Of a DNA stretch of 38,368 nt, positions 1 through 8,927 are shown piece by piece. The notes beneath the pieces were generated by a model. That model was not told where the DNA came from, did no database searches, and saw nothing but the letters and a program-made list of their open reading frames with translations. The translations under genes and the position numbers were made by a program. Positions within the stretch are counted from its first letter, which is position 1, and every line of letters begins with the position of its first letter. Source of the DNA: Chara braunii (Eukaryota > Streptophyta > Charophyceae > Charales > Characeae); assembly GCA_003427395.1 (NCBI GenBank), contig BFEA01000073.1, positions 3,527,973 through 3,566,340 on the forward strand, read 5' to 3'.

Positions 1-60
1 GGGGGGCGGGGGGGGAAGGGAGGGGGGAAGGTGGAGCGGGGAAAGGGAGGAGAAGGGGGT
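1..60. repeat. G-rich polypurine tract at window edge
   Basis: The first 60 bases are almost entirely G and A, with runs of up to nine G. The window starts inside the tract, so its full length is unknown. Several G-runs lie close enough together to allow a G-quadruplex, but that is an inference. No gene is visible here. Confidence 0.8.
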
Positions 61-204
61 ATCACATACTAAAAGCAGGTCGACCAGCTGCTGAGGTGAT
101 CCCGACAGCAGCAGCATGCAACTCATGCTTTCCTTTTTAAGCTTAGAAAACAAACATCTGGCTGTGGTGGCTATCCATGCATGGGAAGGCACTTGATTCA
201 TCTG

Positions 205-275
205 AGTCCATCAGGATTCAAACTCACATCTGCTAATTTAGCAACATAAGTTACATACCAAGACCACAAGGGGTA
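205..275 (-). mobile_element. tRNA-like SINE head, degraded
   Basis: Read on the minus strand, a B-box-like stretch (GAGTTTGAATCC, complement of about 214-225) follows a weak A-box-like TGGTCTTGGTA by a tRNA-like distance. This is the arrangement of an internal RNA polymerase III promoter in tRNA-derived SINEs. The cloverleaf is not complete, so a working tRNA is unlikely. Bases 60-205 and 276-830 contain no gene I recognise. Confidence 0.35.
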
Positions 276-830
276 CAATACATGGAGGCGGAATTCAAAG
301 AATCCAGCACGGTAGAGAGGTCGACCGTCAGATCATCCTCTTCTGCAACAAGAATGTTCGGTTGTTAGGGAAAGGAGAAGCAGATAAAAGAAGACACTCA
401 GAAAGTACTCACACCAGGACTTTCCTGGAAGCACGTGACCGGAATTCCACCTTGGGGTGCATATATCTGACCGCAATTACGTCCAGAGCTCAGTCCAAAA
501 AGTCCTGGTGTGAGTATGCTCTCACAATCAAAAGCAATTGTATACACAGCACGATGATTCCGCTCATACACAATGCAGAAAAGAAATGAACACGTTGGAC
601 CCGGCATGGCGTCTCAGGGCCCATCTTGCGTATACATGGCAGGATAGGACCAGACAGGCCCATGCAAGACATGCACACTTTGTGTACCGGACGGTTCCAA
701 CACCCCTTCTTTCAGGCCATTTTGTTCTACTGCGTCCCCTGAAAGCCCATTCCACACACGGGAAGCACTCAACATTCCAGTCTGCCCTCCACCGGGAATG
801 TACTTGTGTTCGAACATGCTTCGAGGTCAT

Positions 831-898
831 GGCCTGCATCTGGATTCGAACTTGTGGCCTGCATCTGGATTCAAATTCGTGGCCTGCATCTGGAATTG
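831..898 (-). repeat. 25-bp tandem repeat carrying three B-box-like motifs
   Basis: The motif GGCCTGCATCTGGA starts at 831, 856 and 881, giving 2.7 copies with a 25-bp period. On the minus strand two of the units contain TTCGAATCCAGATGCA or a close variant, and the third a more diverged one. The same string occurs in the B-box region of the SINE at 34600. The block is probably a local amplification of a SINE B-box segment. Confidence 0.75.
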
Positions 899-950
899 TC
901 CCGCTCCTCACAAATAAACCGGAGCCTTGTTCAAAAAAGAAAAAAGAAAA

Positions 951-1012
951 GCGCGGCAATGTATATTTCCATGTTCTAGGGGAGGATTCAGTTTCGGTTT
1001 GCAAATTTGGGA
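951..1012 (-). mobile_element. MITE family A, partial copy
   Basis: This stretch shares the core 'TTCCATGTTCTAG...GATTCAGTTT' with copies at 1249, 1366, 1514, 11723 and 11837. Only the core is present and the terminal inverted repeats seen at 11837-11952 are missing. It has no coding capacity, so its movement would depend on another element's transposase. Confidence 0.55.
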
Positions 1013-1070
1013 AAAAGACAACACACAGCTGAAAAGCGACAAATGTGGACACTTGTCAGGAGAGGAAATC

Positions 1071-1148
1071 GGGACATTCGTTAAAATTGGAACGATACAG
1101 AGAAGATTGGCCCCTGCGCAAGAATGGCAGGCATAAATTGAAAAAGAG
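1071..1148 (+). pseudogene. U6 snRNA pseudogene
   Basis: From GGGACATTCG onward the sequence follows U6: TTAAAATTGGAACGATACAG, AGAAGATT, GGCCCCTGCGCAAG, then GCATAAAT. The five bases AGCAT normally between AGAAGATT and GGCCCC are absent, and the 5' stem-loop is not recognisable. There is no T-run terminator directly after it and no plant upstream sequence element. I take it as a dead retrocopy of the spliceosomal U6 RNA. Confidence 0.85.
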
Positions 1149-1248
1149 AGGGGAAAAAAAAAGAAACTCTGCAGGCCACAAGGAGCATGTGGATGACATA
1201 GGGTACGCAAAGTTGCCACAGGGTTTGCGGTGCATCTGCATCCAATGA

Positions 1249-1360
1249 GTCCCTACACTACTCCACACATGCGCAAAAGACCAAAAATATTGCAATGTAT
1301 CTTTCCATGTTCTAGCACCAGATTCAGTTTGCACATCCGGAGAGTAATGGAGCGAGGCCC
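1249..1360 (-). mobile_element. MITE family A, copy with both ends
   Basis: The copy runs from CCCTACACTACTCC to GGAGCGAGGCCC, which are diverged versions of the terminal repeats of the 11837-11952 copy. The core is in reverse orientation to that copy. It abuts the next copy at 1366, which is inverted relative to it. Confidence 0.65.
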
Positions 1361-1365
1361 TTTCG

Positions 1366-1464
1366 AACACTACACTCTAAATGTGCAAAAATGGGACTGA
1401 ATCCTCTGCTAGAACATGGAAAGATACATTGCCATATTTTTTTGTCTTTCACGCATGCACAGAG
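1366..1464 (+). mobile_element. MITE family A, plus-strand copy
   Basis: It contains CTGAATCCTCTGCTAGAACA, a run of T and a GTCTTTCACGCATGCACA end, in the same order as the 11837-11952 copy. Together with 1249-1360 it makes a head-to-head inverted pair of about 215 bp that could fold back on itself. Confidence 0.65.
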
Positions 1465-1513
1465 AAGCTGCCACGCGACCTTGGGGACACAAAGCATCTG
1501 GATTCCAGGTGTC

Positions 1514-1591
1514 CCCCCACTACTCTGCACATGAGCGAACGAGAAGCGAAGGATTCAGGGCCGTAGAACATGAAAAGTACCATTGCCATAT
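1514..1591 (+). mobile_element. MITE family A, degenerate copy
   Basis: The sequence starts with CCCCCCACTACTCTGCACATG and keeps GGATTCAGGGCCGTAGAACATG and CATTGCCATATG from the family core. Several substitutions and the loss of the right terminus make this the most diverged of the four copies here. Bases 1592-2240 are low-complexity A-rich and T-rich DNA without a recognisable gene. Confidence 0.5.
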
Positions 1592-2243
1592 GTTTGGGCT
1601 GGGTCCGTTTCCGAGAACGTGCAATTCACACGAACAGATTGGAGCTTTTCCCTTTGTTCTTACCAGAAAAAATAAAAAGGACGCACGGAGATGCAGGCCT
1701 GACAATCAATGGACTGACAAAAGGTTAGTTTCCTCCTTAAAAAAGACCGAAAAAAAAAAAAAAGACTGTTCTGCTGACACTGGGAAAAGTTTCCCAGAAG
1801 CTAGCATTGCTCCCACCTACCTGGATTGGTTTGAAATTGGAATTGCTTCTCGCCATGGATCTGTGTAATAATCCAGGCTCAGAAAAACGATTCCGCAAAT
1901 CCGCTATAATCTTCCATGCTCTCCTTCCCCTTCTTTTTCTTTTTCTTCTCCTTGTTTTTTTTCTTTGCCCGTATTCTTCTGTCCGCTCTTCTCTTTATTT
2001 ATTATTATATCTTAAAAGAAGAAGCGGTCCTCCCGTGACGCTCCCCCCGGGCCCAGGAAAAACCGGGCGTGGAGTTCCACCCTCGGTGCCACGGTGGACT
2101 GAGCAGGACAACGGGAGGCGCTGAACGGGAGCCTTGGGGCGTGTCGGTTAGTGGGGGAAGCAAGCCGAGGTGTGCAGGTGGCACCTGTTTGAAGTCATCT
2201 CAAAATCTTGAGATGTTCAAGTAGCTGCGCATACAAAAGTTCA

Positions 2244-2393
2244 TTTAAACCACCAGTACTTCCCCAATATGCGGCCATGCACGTGCTGGGCTGCGGTGTG
2301 TGGATAAATTTATTCAAAACGAGCCGCCGCAGCACCTGTAGTAATGGCTGGTGCATCCACGGCCACACTTTTCGGAAGTACTGGTGGTTTAAA
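2244..2393. mobile_element. MITE family B, 150 bp, perfect 20-bp terminal repeats
   Basis: The left end TTTAAACCACCAGTACTTCC (2244-2263) is the exact reverse complement of the right end at 2374-2393. The 110-bp interior has no coding frame. Copies with the same terminal core (ACCAGTAC) lie at 8794, 10332 and 27674. The right end continues into CCACTAGT, making a near-palindrome around GTTTAAAC, so the exact boundary and target duplication are uncertain. Confidence 0.85.
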
Positions 2394-2404
2394 CCACTAG
2401 TCCG

Positions 2405-2545
2405 CCCGAAGCTAAGTCAGGCCCTTACCGGTGTACTTGGTAAGAGCATGACGCTTTGGAGGCCGCTAAGAAGCCCCAGCTGTAGCCTCTGGCGCCTGGG
2501 AAGGTGGCTATGTACAAACAGGTGCAGCTGAACCGGTGTTTTTTT
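2405..2545 (+). repeat. Dispersed repeat with short hairpin, copy 1
   Basis: It contains CCCTTACC...GGTAAGAGC, a small hairpin, then GGGAAGGTGGCTATGTACAA. A related stretch at 6680-6870 has CTCTTACC...GGTAAGAGC followed by GGAAGGTAGCTTTGTCAACT at similar spacing. The pair belongs to one interspersed family that I cannot classify. Bases 2546-2950 hold no recognisable gene. Confidence 0.45.
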
Positions 2546-2954
2546 TCAGCGGTAACTATGGCTGCAGAAAAAATCAAGTTTCAATTTTCAGTCAAAAATC
2601 ACTTCTGCAGTCTTGCCGCGGCCAGAGTTCTTATTGCAAACGAAATTCAGGCCAGGATGCACGAGCAGTTTTCTCAACGCCACGTAGGGCAGGGCCTGGG
2701 TACAAGGCACCAGGTCAGGCCTTTTTTTTTTTCCCAACGTTCACCCTGAGCGACAGGCTGGCCCGAATCACAGCCAGTTTCAGCCCTTACTGCCAGCTGG
2801 CCTTCTCTTGGCCTCTTTTCCAGGGCCTTCTAGTTCCTCCCTCATAGCTTGCCGCGCAAGCAAAATCAGCCGTTCGAACTGATAGATCAAACAGCTTAAT
2901 TTTTTTTTGCACAGGCCCCCAGTTTCCTACTTGGCCTTTGACAAAGCTGCAGTT

Positions 2955-3040
2955 TGAACTTACCTCAGTGGGTAAAGCACCGGTGTTGAATGCACATTGT
3001 GGTATAAGGGTGCAGGTTCAAATCCTCGGACCTGCACCCT
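2955..3040 (+). mobile_element. tRNA-derived SINE head with A and B boxes
   Basis: An A-box-like TACCTCAGTGGGTA lies at 2961-2974 and a textbook B-box, GGTTCAAATCC, at 3015-3025. The spacing is that of an internal Pol III promoter. The anticodon arm and acceptor stem do not pair well, so this is a SINE head or tRNA pseudogene rather than a working tRNA gene. Confidence 0.6.
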
Positions 3041-3384
3041 GCGCATTCGGCCGGCGGGCGTCAACCACTGTACGCTTGTGTTTACACCAGGCAACACAAG
3101 AGGTCCGGTGCTCGAAACCCGGCCGAGTGCAGGGGTTTCAAGATAAAGCTTCAAACTGTGGGATCCAGCCGTCGCGGCTGCCGCATCGGAGGCTGGCCCC
3201 CCTGGGTGTGCCATGCAACATTGCTCCGTGTGGGTTGTCGGAGAGCATTGCTTGCACCCCCCCCCTTGAGTTGTGCAGGGTCATGGGGGGATGGGGCGTG
3301 GGATGGGGCAAGGGAAAGGGTGGGCTCAGTGGGGAGAGTTAGGGGAGGGTATGCCAGGGTTCGTCATTCTCCTAGCAGCCCTGC

Positions 3385-3690
3385 AACAGTCTCCCTCAGT
3401 TGCAGGTGACAGGGTGTGATGATGCCTCCCGGCAGAGCGCCTTGGGAGACCTCCGGAACCTGAGTTCGAGTACAGCCCATCCCGTTGCTGGTGACCGGTT
3501 AGCACCAATCCCGGTGGATACCTCCTGGTGTGTGTAATCGAGGCTGGGGCTCTGTGCTTGAGTGTGTTCCATGTGTGGGTGGGTTCACTGCGCCGACAGG
3601 AAGCTGAGCTCGGTGCGCCCAGCCTCCTGGCGGACATCCTCTCCTCACACAGTCCCAGACACCCCTCACAGCCTTTCAAAGAAAGGGGTA
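3385..3690 (+). mobile_element. SINE family D, plus-strand copy
   Basis: The sequence aligns by eye over about 280 bp with the reverse complement of 26290-26600. Shared blocks include CTGAGTTCGAGTA, then TAGCACC, CGGT.GATACC and a GTGAGTGGGT/GTGTGGGTGGGT block. A CCCGGCAGAGC A-box-like stretch precedes the TGAGTTCGAG B-box-like stretch. Length and layout fit a tRNA-related SINE. No protein is encoded. Bases 3691-3985 include a duplicated GACTGCAAAAGCGAG around an A-rich stretch. Confidence 0.65.
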
Positions 3691-3985
3691 AAAAACTGCG
3701 GTTTGCAGGCTGAGTTTGTTTTGCATTTAAAGCTCAGGCCTCAACAAGACTGCAAAAGCGAGGTCTCAGTAAAAAAAAAACAAAAAAAAAAACAAAGACT
3801 GCAAAAGCGAGTTTCAATTGTTTATCAAAACTCGGAAGTATGCTGCACTGTACTTATCTCTTGTTTTTTAGGCACGAAAGAAATGTGATGGCCTCAGGCC
3901 TGGAAGCACCTGAGAGACTTCGGTAATAGACTTTTTATATCCAGATTGCTATTCTCACAGAATGACACAAAATGGTGGACAGTAT

Positions 3986-4032
3986 AACTGACGCTGAGGT
4001 GCGAACGCATGGGGAGCAAACAGGATTGGATA
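3986..4032 (+). pseudogene. rrn18: Mitochondrial SSU rRNA fragment (790 loop region)
   Basis: CTGACGCTGAGGTGCGAACG followed by CATGGGGAGCAAACAGGATT matches the conserved small-subunit rRNA stretch just before and in the 790 loop. In a normal rRNA this lies downstream of the segment found at 4090-4321, but here it comes first. The match stops at GATTGGATA, where CCCTGGTAG would be expected. I treat it as nuclear DNA of mitochondrial origin, rearranged. Confidence 0.8.
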
Positions 4033-4089
4033 GATCCGGCCGGGCTCTAACAAAACACTGACCCTGAAGATCAATGGCAAACAATAGCA

Positions 4090-4321
4090 CTTTGTGTCCA
4101 GCATGTCTTGCTGCGTGCCTGGAGAGGCATTTGCAAGTGTTATTCGGAATGACTAGGCATAAAGGGCACGTAGGCAGTGAATTAGGCGCGAAGCGGTGAA
4201 AGTCGCCAGCTCAACTGGTGGAATGCCTTCAAAACCGGTTCACTGGAGTAAGATAGATGAAAGTGGAATTTCTAGTGTTGAGATAAAAATCATAAAATTC
4301 ATAGATACTAGAAGGAATGCA
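4090..4321 (+). pseudogene. rrn18: Mitochondrial SSU rRNA fragment (530 loop to helix 23)
   Basis: The stretch CTTTGTGTCCAGCATGTCTT resembles a damaged 530-loop region. GCAAGTGTTATTCGGAATGA, CATAAAGGGCACGTAGGC, GAAAGTCGCC, TGGTGGAATGC and GTGGAATTTCTAGTGT then follow the plant mitochondrial 18S rRNA order. The end, AGATACTAGAAGGAATGC, matches the region near the 690 hairpin. The bacterial-type plastid 16S fits less well (CATAAAGGGCACGTAGGC is the mitochondrial form). It is a fragment, not a functional gene. Confidence 0.88.
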
Positions 4322-4351
4322 AAACACCCAAACCCAAAAATAAAAAAACGA

Positions 4352-4369
4352 GTCCTTCGGGACATCCGT

Positions 4370-4401
<32 letters not shown>

Positions 4402-4443
4402 GGCCCCTGCGCAAGGATGACACGCATAAATCGAGAAATGGTC
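4352..4443 (+). ncRNA. U6: U6 snRNA sequence, near full length, probably a retrocopy
   Basis: All landmarks of the spliceosomal U6 RNA are present: a 5' stem-loop GTCCTTCGGGAC, the ACAGAGA box (ATACAGAGAAGATTAGCATG), CCCCTGCGCAAGGATGACAC and ATCGAGAAATGGTC. Compared with plant U6, the 5' stem is one pair shorter and CCGATAAAA reads CCGTTAAAA. The usual CAAATTTT 3' end is replaced by AAAAATATATAT before a T9 run. No plant upstream sequence element and no TATA box 25-30 bases upstream are visible. A retrocopy is therefore more likely than an active gene. Confidence 0.85.
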
Positions 4444-4851
4444 AAAAATATATATATTTTTTTTTAAAAAAAATAAATAAAAAAAGGAGCGCAGCCTGTG
4501 CACAATCAATTGTTTTTCAAACCTTTGATAGCTACTTTACCAAAGTGGATTAACAAATATAGAATATTAAAAAAATGAAATTTTATTTTTGTGACGAATA
4601 CAAAAGATAAGGAAGCAAAAATCAAAGACTAACCAAAAAAAAGAAAAAGAATCGAGACCTACTCATTGAAAGGGAGTTACGTGGCCAAATCACAGAGAAG
4701 CTACCTGTCCTTTATGGACTCGGCCGGAATACCTCTGTTTTTTCTGAGCATCTTGCGCCTAATCTCAATGAGACCAACCATTAGAAAGGCAATACTATTT
4801 TAAAAAGAGAAATAAAAATCAATTAAAAAAAATAGAAAAAGGGAAAGGAAA

Positions 4852-5060
4852 CTAGGCTGTTTCTCCAGGCGCCCGGGCACCCAACTATGCCTGGGTACAC
4901 GCCCGGGTGCCCGGCCGGGCATGACCCCCGGGCAGGGTTCCCGGCAGTCCCAGCCCAAAAAAAAAAAAAAAAAAAAATCAAACAATTCCGGAAAAAAAAA
5001 AATGTTGTGTAGAATTGAAATACAAATGACTTTTGCCTAAGGGTCACATTAGAATTCATC
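4852..5060 (-). mobile_element. MITE family C, diverged copy with GC-rich hairpins
   Basis: After TAGGCT come several nested GC palindromes (GCCCGGGCACCC, TGCCCGGCCGGGCA), then a long A-run. The segment GACTTTTGCCTAAGGGTCACATT is the complement of the GTGACCCTGAGGCAAAAGT block found at 9770 and 31095. Orientation is opposite to the 9649 and 30934 copies. The right boundary is not clear. Confidence 0.5.
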
Positions 5061-5370
5061 ACAGAATCGGAGATAAAAAAGAAAATAACAGAATCACACA
5101 AAGGCACCCCCCTTAAAACCCCTTTAGCCCCTTAAAAACCAATTTATACCCCCCTCCCCCCCCGCCCTTGACAGCCAACTTGCAAAAACAGAAATGAGCC
5201 CGGATTTGGGGTCCTCTGGGAGCCCGGCCTGGGTGCCCGACCAGTCCGGGCGTGAGAATCTTCCTAGAAAGGAAATCCTTCTTTTTCTATGAGAAAAAAT
5301 TCCAAGTGCAGCAAGGTCAGCAACCCTATAATACTCTTAAAAGGACAAATAAATAAAAATACTATATACC

Positions 5371-5545
5371 GAGGCTACCAGCCTGGCGGCCCAGGTCACC
5401 TTGTTTGCCTGGGCTGCCAGGCCGTGCAAGGCCCATAAATGGTCCCAGCAAAATAAAAGACAAAAAAAAACAAAAAATTCTGAAAGATAATTATATTATG
5501 CAGAAAAATAAACCGAACAACTTTTGCCTCAGGGTGATAGTTTGG
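5371..5545 (-). mobile_element. MITE family C, truncated copy
   Basis: It begins AGGCTACCAGCC and continues with GGCCCAGGTCACC, GCCGTGCAAGG and AACTTTTGCCTCAGGGTGATA. These appear in the same order in the reverse complement of 30934-31262. The other terminal repeat is missing, so the copy is truncated at about 5545. Bases 5546-5740 hold no recognised feature. Confidence 0.65.
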
Positions 5546-5741
5546 TATAGCATGGTTTGTTTCCTTTTTTGATAGGGACTATTAAGGTGTACGGTGGAGA
5601 CTGGTCCGGTTTTAGGGTTTGACCGATGATGTCTTGGCAGTCTTGCCCTTCAACGGGACCACCAACATGATTTAAGGGACACTGGGCCCGATGGCCGGCT
5701 ATATAAACAAAGGGCAGATATTTTCTTTTTTTTAAGCTTTA

Positions 5742-5867
5742 CTAAATATATATATATATATATCGTCAAATAGAACTGCCCGGTAAACCGTAGGCAGAGA
5801 GGGAGAAGAGGACAACAAACGAGGGGCTGTGACAAACTGTTTCGTCGGAGTTTCACCGACTCGTCAT
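5742..5867 (-). mobile_element. Small retroposon 'HH-like', copy a
   Basis: On the minus strand it starts with a mutated core (ATGACGAG instead of CTGATGAG), keeps helix II GTCGG...CCGAC and GAAAC, then the body and the TGCC...GGCA hairpin. It ends in an AT-dinucleotide tail at 5742-5763. The tail position fits reverse transcription from the 3' end. It lies directly beside an A/T tract at 5877-5890. Confidence 0.8.
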
Positions 5868-6610
5868 ATTCTTCATTTTTTTTTTTTTTGATCCGGCGGA
5901 GCAAGTGGTCCCCAGCCACTCTGGTAGCCCAGCTATATATGCGATAGAGAAAGGAATCTTTGGTGAATCCGTGAGCTGTCTGGCGAAGTTCACTTGCTGG
6001 AAGGTAACAGAGGGTAAGAGAGAGGGGGGAGGAAGGGGTGGGCATTACAGCCACCCCACGGAATATCAAGTGAACACCCTCCTTATGGCTGGGTAAGTGA
6101 TGTCGTCGGCCTCAATTCAACTGCCAAGGGGTTGGAGAGGAAGGGAAAGATGAGGTCACCGTGGACATCTTTACACCACCAGTTCGAACCCCAACCAACT
6201 AAAAATTGCAGCCTCCCTCTGCACAGCCACAATTTGCATCACAGTCATGCACAGAGAGGCCACACTTTCTCTTTGTATGTACCTCCCTTCGACCCCGATT
6301 GGAGCCACACTCATCATGCGACTGCCGGTTCCTTTCCTCGCGACAAAGATCGCAATCCTGCAGATGCTTCCTTGATTGCCGCTTGTCGGGGTCAGGAAAT
6401 CCCCCTAGTGCCACTGTCAGAATGTACCAGGGAATCTACGCATGCTGAGAGAAAAGAATCCTTTTCTCTCTTTGTTTTATTTTCTCTTCTTCTTTTTTTC
6501 GCTTTTTGCTTCTCATTATCTTGTCTGTTTTTTTTTTAAGAAAGTTCAACACGTCTTTTTAGGCAAGACCTCAGAATTTCAGGTCTGCCCAGTTTGCCGC
6601 TGAGGCTCCG

Positions 6611-6636
6611 TCTATTGGTGGGAGCATCACCTGTGG
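6611..6636. repeat. Dispersed 25-nt motif, copy 1
   Basis: TCTATTGGTGGGAGCATCAC followed by CTG recurs at 13219-13245 with a one-base insertion. Its role is unknown and it is probably part of a larger interspersed repeat. Bases 5890-6610 contain no gene that I can support; the longest frames there lack any family motif. Confidence 0.5.
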
Positions 6637-6679
6637 GGAGGGCCCACTAGCCAAGAGGATTGGGTTAGGCTTCCAGTTC

Positions 6680-6870
6680 ACCCGGACCAGAGTACTGCTC
6701 TTACCGCTTTACATGGTAAGAGCATTTTCATCTGGGCCTGGGCCGGTAGCGAGAGCAGCAGGCCACTTCAAGAAGCCACAGTTAAAAAAAAAAAAAAAAA
6801 GAAAGGAACAGTGACAGGCTCGAGGGCCTTGGAAGGTAGCTTTGTCAACTCAGGCTGGTGTGAACTGGCA
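6680..6870 (+). repeat. Dispersed repeat with short hairpin, copy 2
   Basis: This is the partner of 2405-2545: an 8-bp hairpin (CTCTTACC, nine-base loop, GGTAAGAG) is followed by GGCCGGTAGCGAGAGC and GGAAGGTAGCTTTGTCAACT. An A-run of 17 interrupts it at 6783-6800. Bases 6871-7290 hold no recognised gene. Confidence 0.45.
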
Positions 6871-7290
6871 GTTTTAATCGCGATTTCTTGCACCTTTCTC
6901 ACAAATCCTCATACATGTCGTGTAGTCGTTGAGGGGTATCTTGAAGAAACTTCCCTGCTGTATACCTGAGACTTCTGGTGCCTACGCCCTGCTGACAGGC
7001 ATTGATAGGGAGCCACACATTTATAATGATAATGATATGAGTACCTTGATAATCTCCTAACTCTCTGGACTCTGCGGAGCCGGCTAAGGTTTCTGCGCCA
7101 CAGGCCTTGATTCGTCCTTTTTTTTTCATTAAAAGTTTATTCTTCCTTTCTGACCATTGATTACAAAGGTCCATGGGCAGAAATAAAGAATCCTAGCAAG
7201 TGGACACATACTTCTTTTTTTTTTTTTTTTTTTCCAAGGACAATGGGCGGAGTGCACGCATACTTTTCGTTTTTTATTTTCTTTTTTTTT

Positions 7291-7722
7291 GGGAAATTTG
7301 CATCTGTAACCCACTTAAAGATGGGAATACCCGCTCCGCTATACACAGTCCCAGCGCCCAACTTGTATTTATACTCGAACCCTGTCCAACTTGAGGTAAT
7401 ACCCTACTTTTCCCATGTGCCAACTTATACGCGTACCCAGTCACACAGGCCCTTGGTCTGGGAGCACAAAATTATGCTTATGCCCAGGAACCAGGCAGGC
7501 AAAATTGGGTGAGCACATAATTTGTCCAGGTATGCGCATAATGTGAACATGCCGGTAGTTGGGTATAATTGCAATTTGGCGGTACCAACCTTGGCCCACC
7601 TTGGTCCTGCGCATGCAAATAATTTGTCACATACCATTTCCCAGGTACAGATGCAAGTTGGGCACTGGGACTGGGTATAGCAGGTATTCCCATCTTTGAA
7701 TGGGGCACATATGCAATTTTCC
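7291..7722. mobile_element. 432-bp inverted-repeat element (MITE family F)
   Basis: The left arm GGGAAATTTGCATCTGTAAC...AAAGATGGGAATACC returns as the reverse complement at 7680-7722 (GGTATTCCCATCTTTGAATG...GCAATTTTCC). The arms extend about 90 bp inwards with mismatches, through the CAGTCCCAGCGCCCAACTTG block. The interior has no coding frame with family resemblance. T-runs flank both ends, so I could not define a target duplication. Confidence 0.8.
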
Positions 7723-8657
7723 TTTTTTTTTACAGACTTTTGTTATTTATAGAACTTGGACACAGGGAAGAAGAAGAAGAAGAAGAACCCGAGCGAGTCT
7801 GACCTCAACCCCCCAAAGCAAAATACTGGGAAAATTATTGCCATGCCGCATGCCCAGATAACATGAAAAAACAGGCATGCAAGAGCTGCTGAGCAGCAAA
7901 TGCCACCTGTTGAGTTTTTGCACTCATAAACACAAAACCGTACGAAAAGCAAACCAAAAGAAAAAGAAAAGGAACAGAAGAGTTTCTTAACTGACCTGGT
8001 GATTACTGAAGTATTTACAAGGCAAAAAATCTCAGAAGAAATCTGTGCAGCAAAAATCTTCAAAAAAAAAAACTAGTATTTTCCCCTCGAACTTATTACA
8101 AACATTTGCCGCAACAAAAGAAGAACATAGTTCCTGTGCGAGCCCGGAATAGGGGAGAGAGCAAAAACCAATGAACAAAAAAAAAGGAATGAGAGAGAGA
8201 GAGAACAGAGGACATATAGTTAGTTCACGACAGAGAATAAAATTTAATGGAAAGAAAGCAAAAATAAGAAAATACACAAAAGCAGAAAAAGCCTGAAAAA
8301 GGCCAAAAAAGAAAAAAGAAAAAAAAAAAGGCCTTCCTGGCCTCATGAGCCAAAAAGACACCCTCTGGTCCTCAGAATTTTATTTATATACCAATAATAA
8401 TACCATCAACTTTTTTTTAACGAAAAAACTACCTTAAAGTTTGCGCCCTCATAAGCAAGTAGGGATAATAGTATCATAATAGTAGTGAGTATTAGTGACA
8501 ACAACAGCGACAATAGTAGTGACAATAAAGGCGACAGTAACCGTGACACACTGGCACTCAATGGCCAAGTTGCTTCCACACAAGCAAATGATTAGCATCA
8601 ATAAAGAACAACATGCAACTTCCCTCTTACGTTGGCGCATATCGCTCACCGTGTAAT

Positions 8658-8750
8658 CCCCTACGCGTTTCAAAGAGCTGCACTCCAGTATCATCAGTGT
8701 GTCTTTGTGTGTTGACGATACTGGAGTGAAGCCTGTTGAAAGTGTAGGGG
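8658..8750. repeat. 93-nt foldback hairpin
   Basis: CCCCTAC at 8658 pairs with GTAGGGG at 8744-8750, and CACTCCAGTATCATCA pairs with TGACGATACTGGAGTG around a short loop. The arms are about 38 nt with a few bulges. The shape resembles both a plant miRNA precursor and a tiny MITE. The sequence alone does not tell them apart. Confidence 0.6.
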
Positions 8751-8793
8751 AAAATTGTGTCAACAAAAGTTCTGTGTACTATTGTTTAAGTCT

Positions 8794-8927
8794 GATTAAA
8801 TCACCAGTACCCCAGGGGGTCTTAGGCCCCCTCTGGGTAGGCTCTGAGGCAAATGCATGTGGACCTGCAAGGCGCACCGATTCACCCACAAACGGCCTTA
8901 AAACGTGGAGGTACTGGTGGTTTAAAC
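8794..8927. mobile_element. MITE family B, second copy
   Basis: The left end TTAAATCACCAGTACC and the right end GGTACTGGTGGTTTAAA are inverted repeats with one mismatch. The right end continues into a perfect 22-bp palindrome at 8913-8934 centred on GTTTAAAC. It is about 134 bp long and non-coding. Confidence 0.75.

Noticed and set aside
538-1052. Two overlapping frames of 164 and 162 codons on opposite strands
   Set aside because: They overlap each other, cross a tandem repeat and a MITE copy, and contain no family motif.
2955-3040. A functional tRNA gene
   Set aside because: The A and B boxes are good, but acceptor and anticodon stems do not pair, so I call a SINE head.
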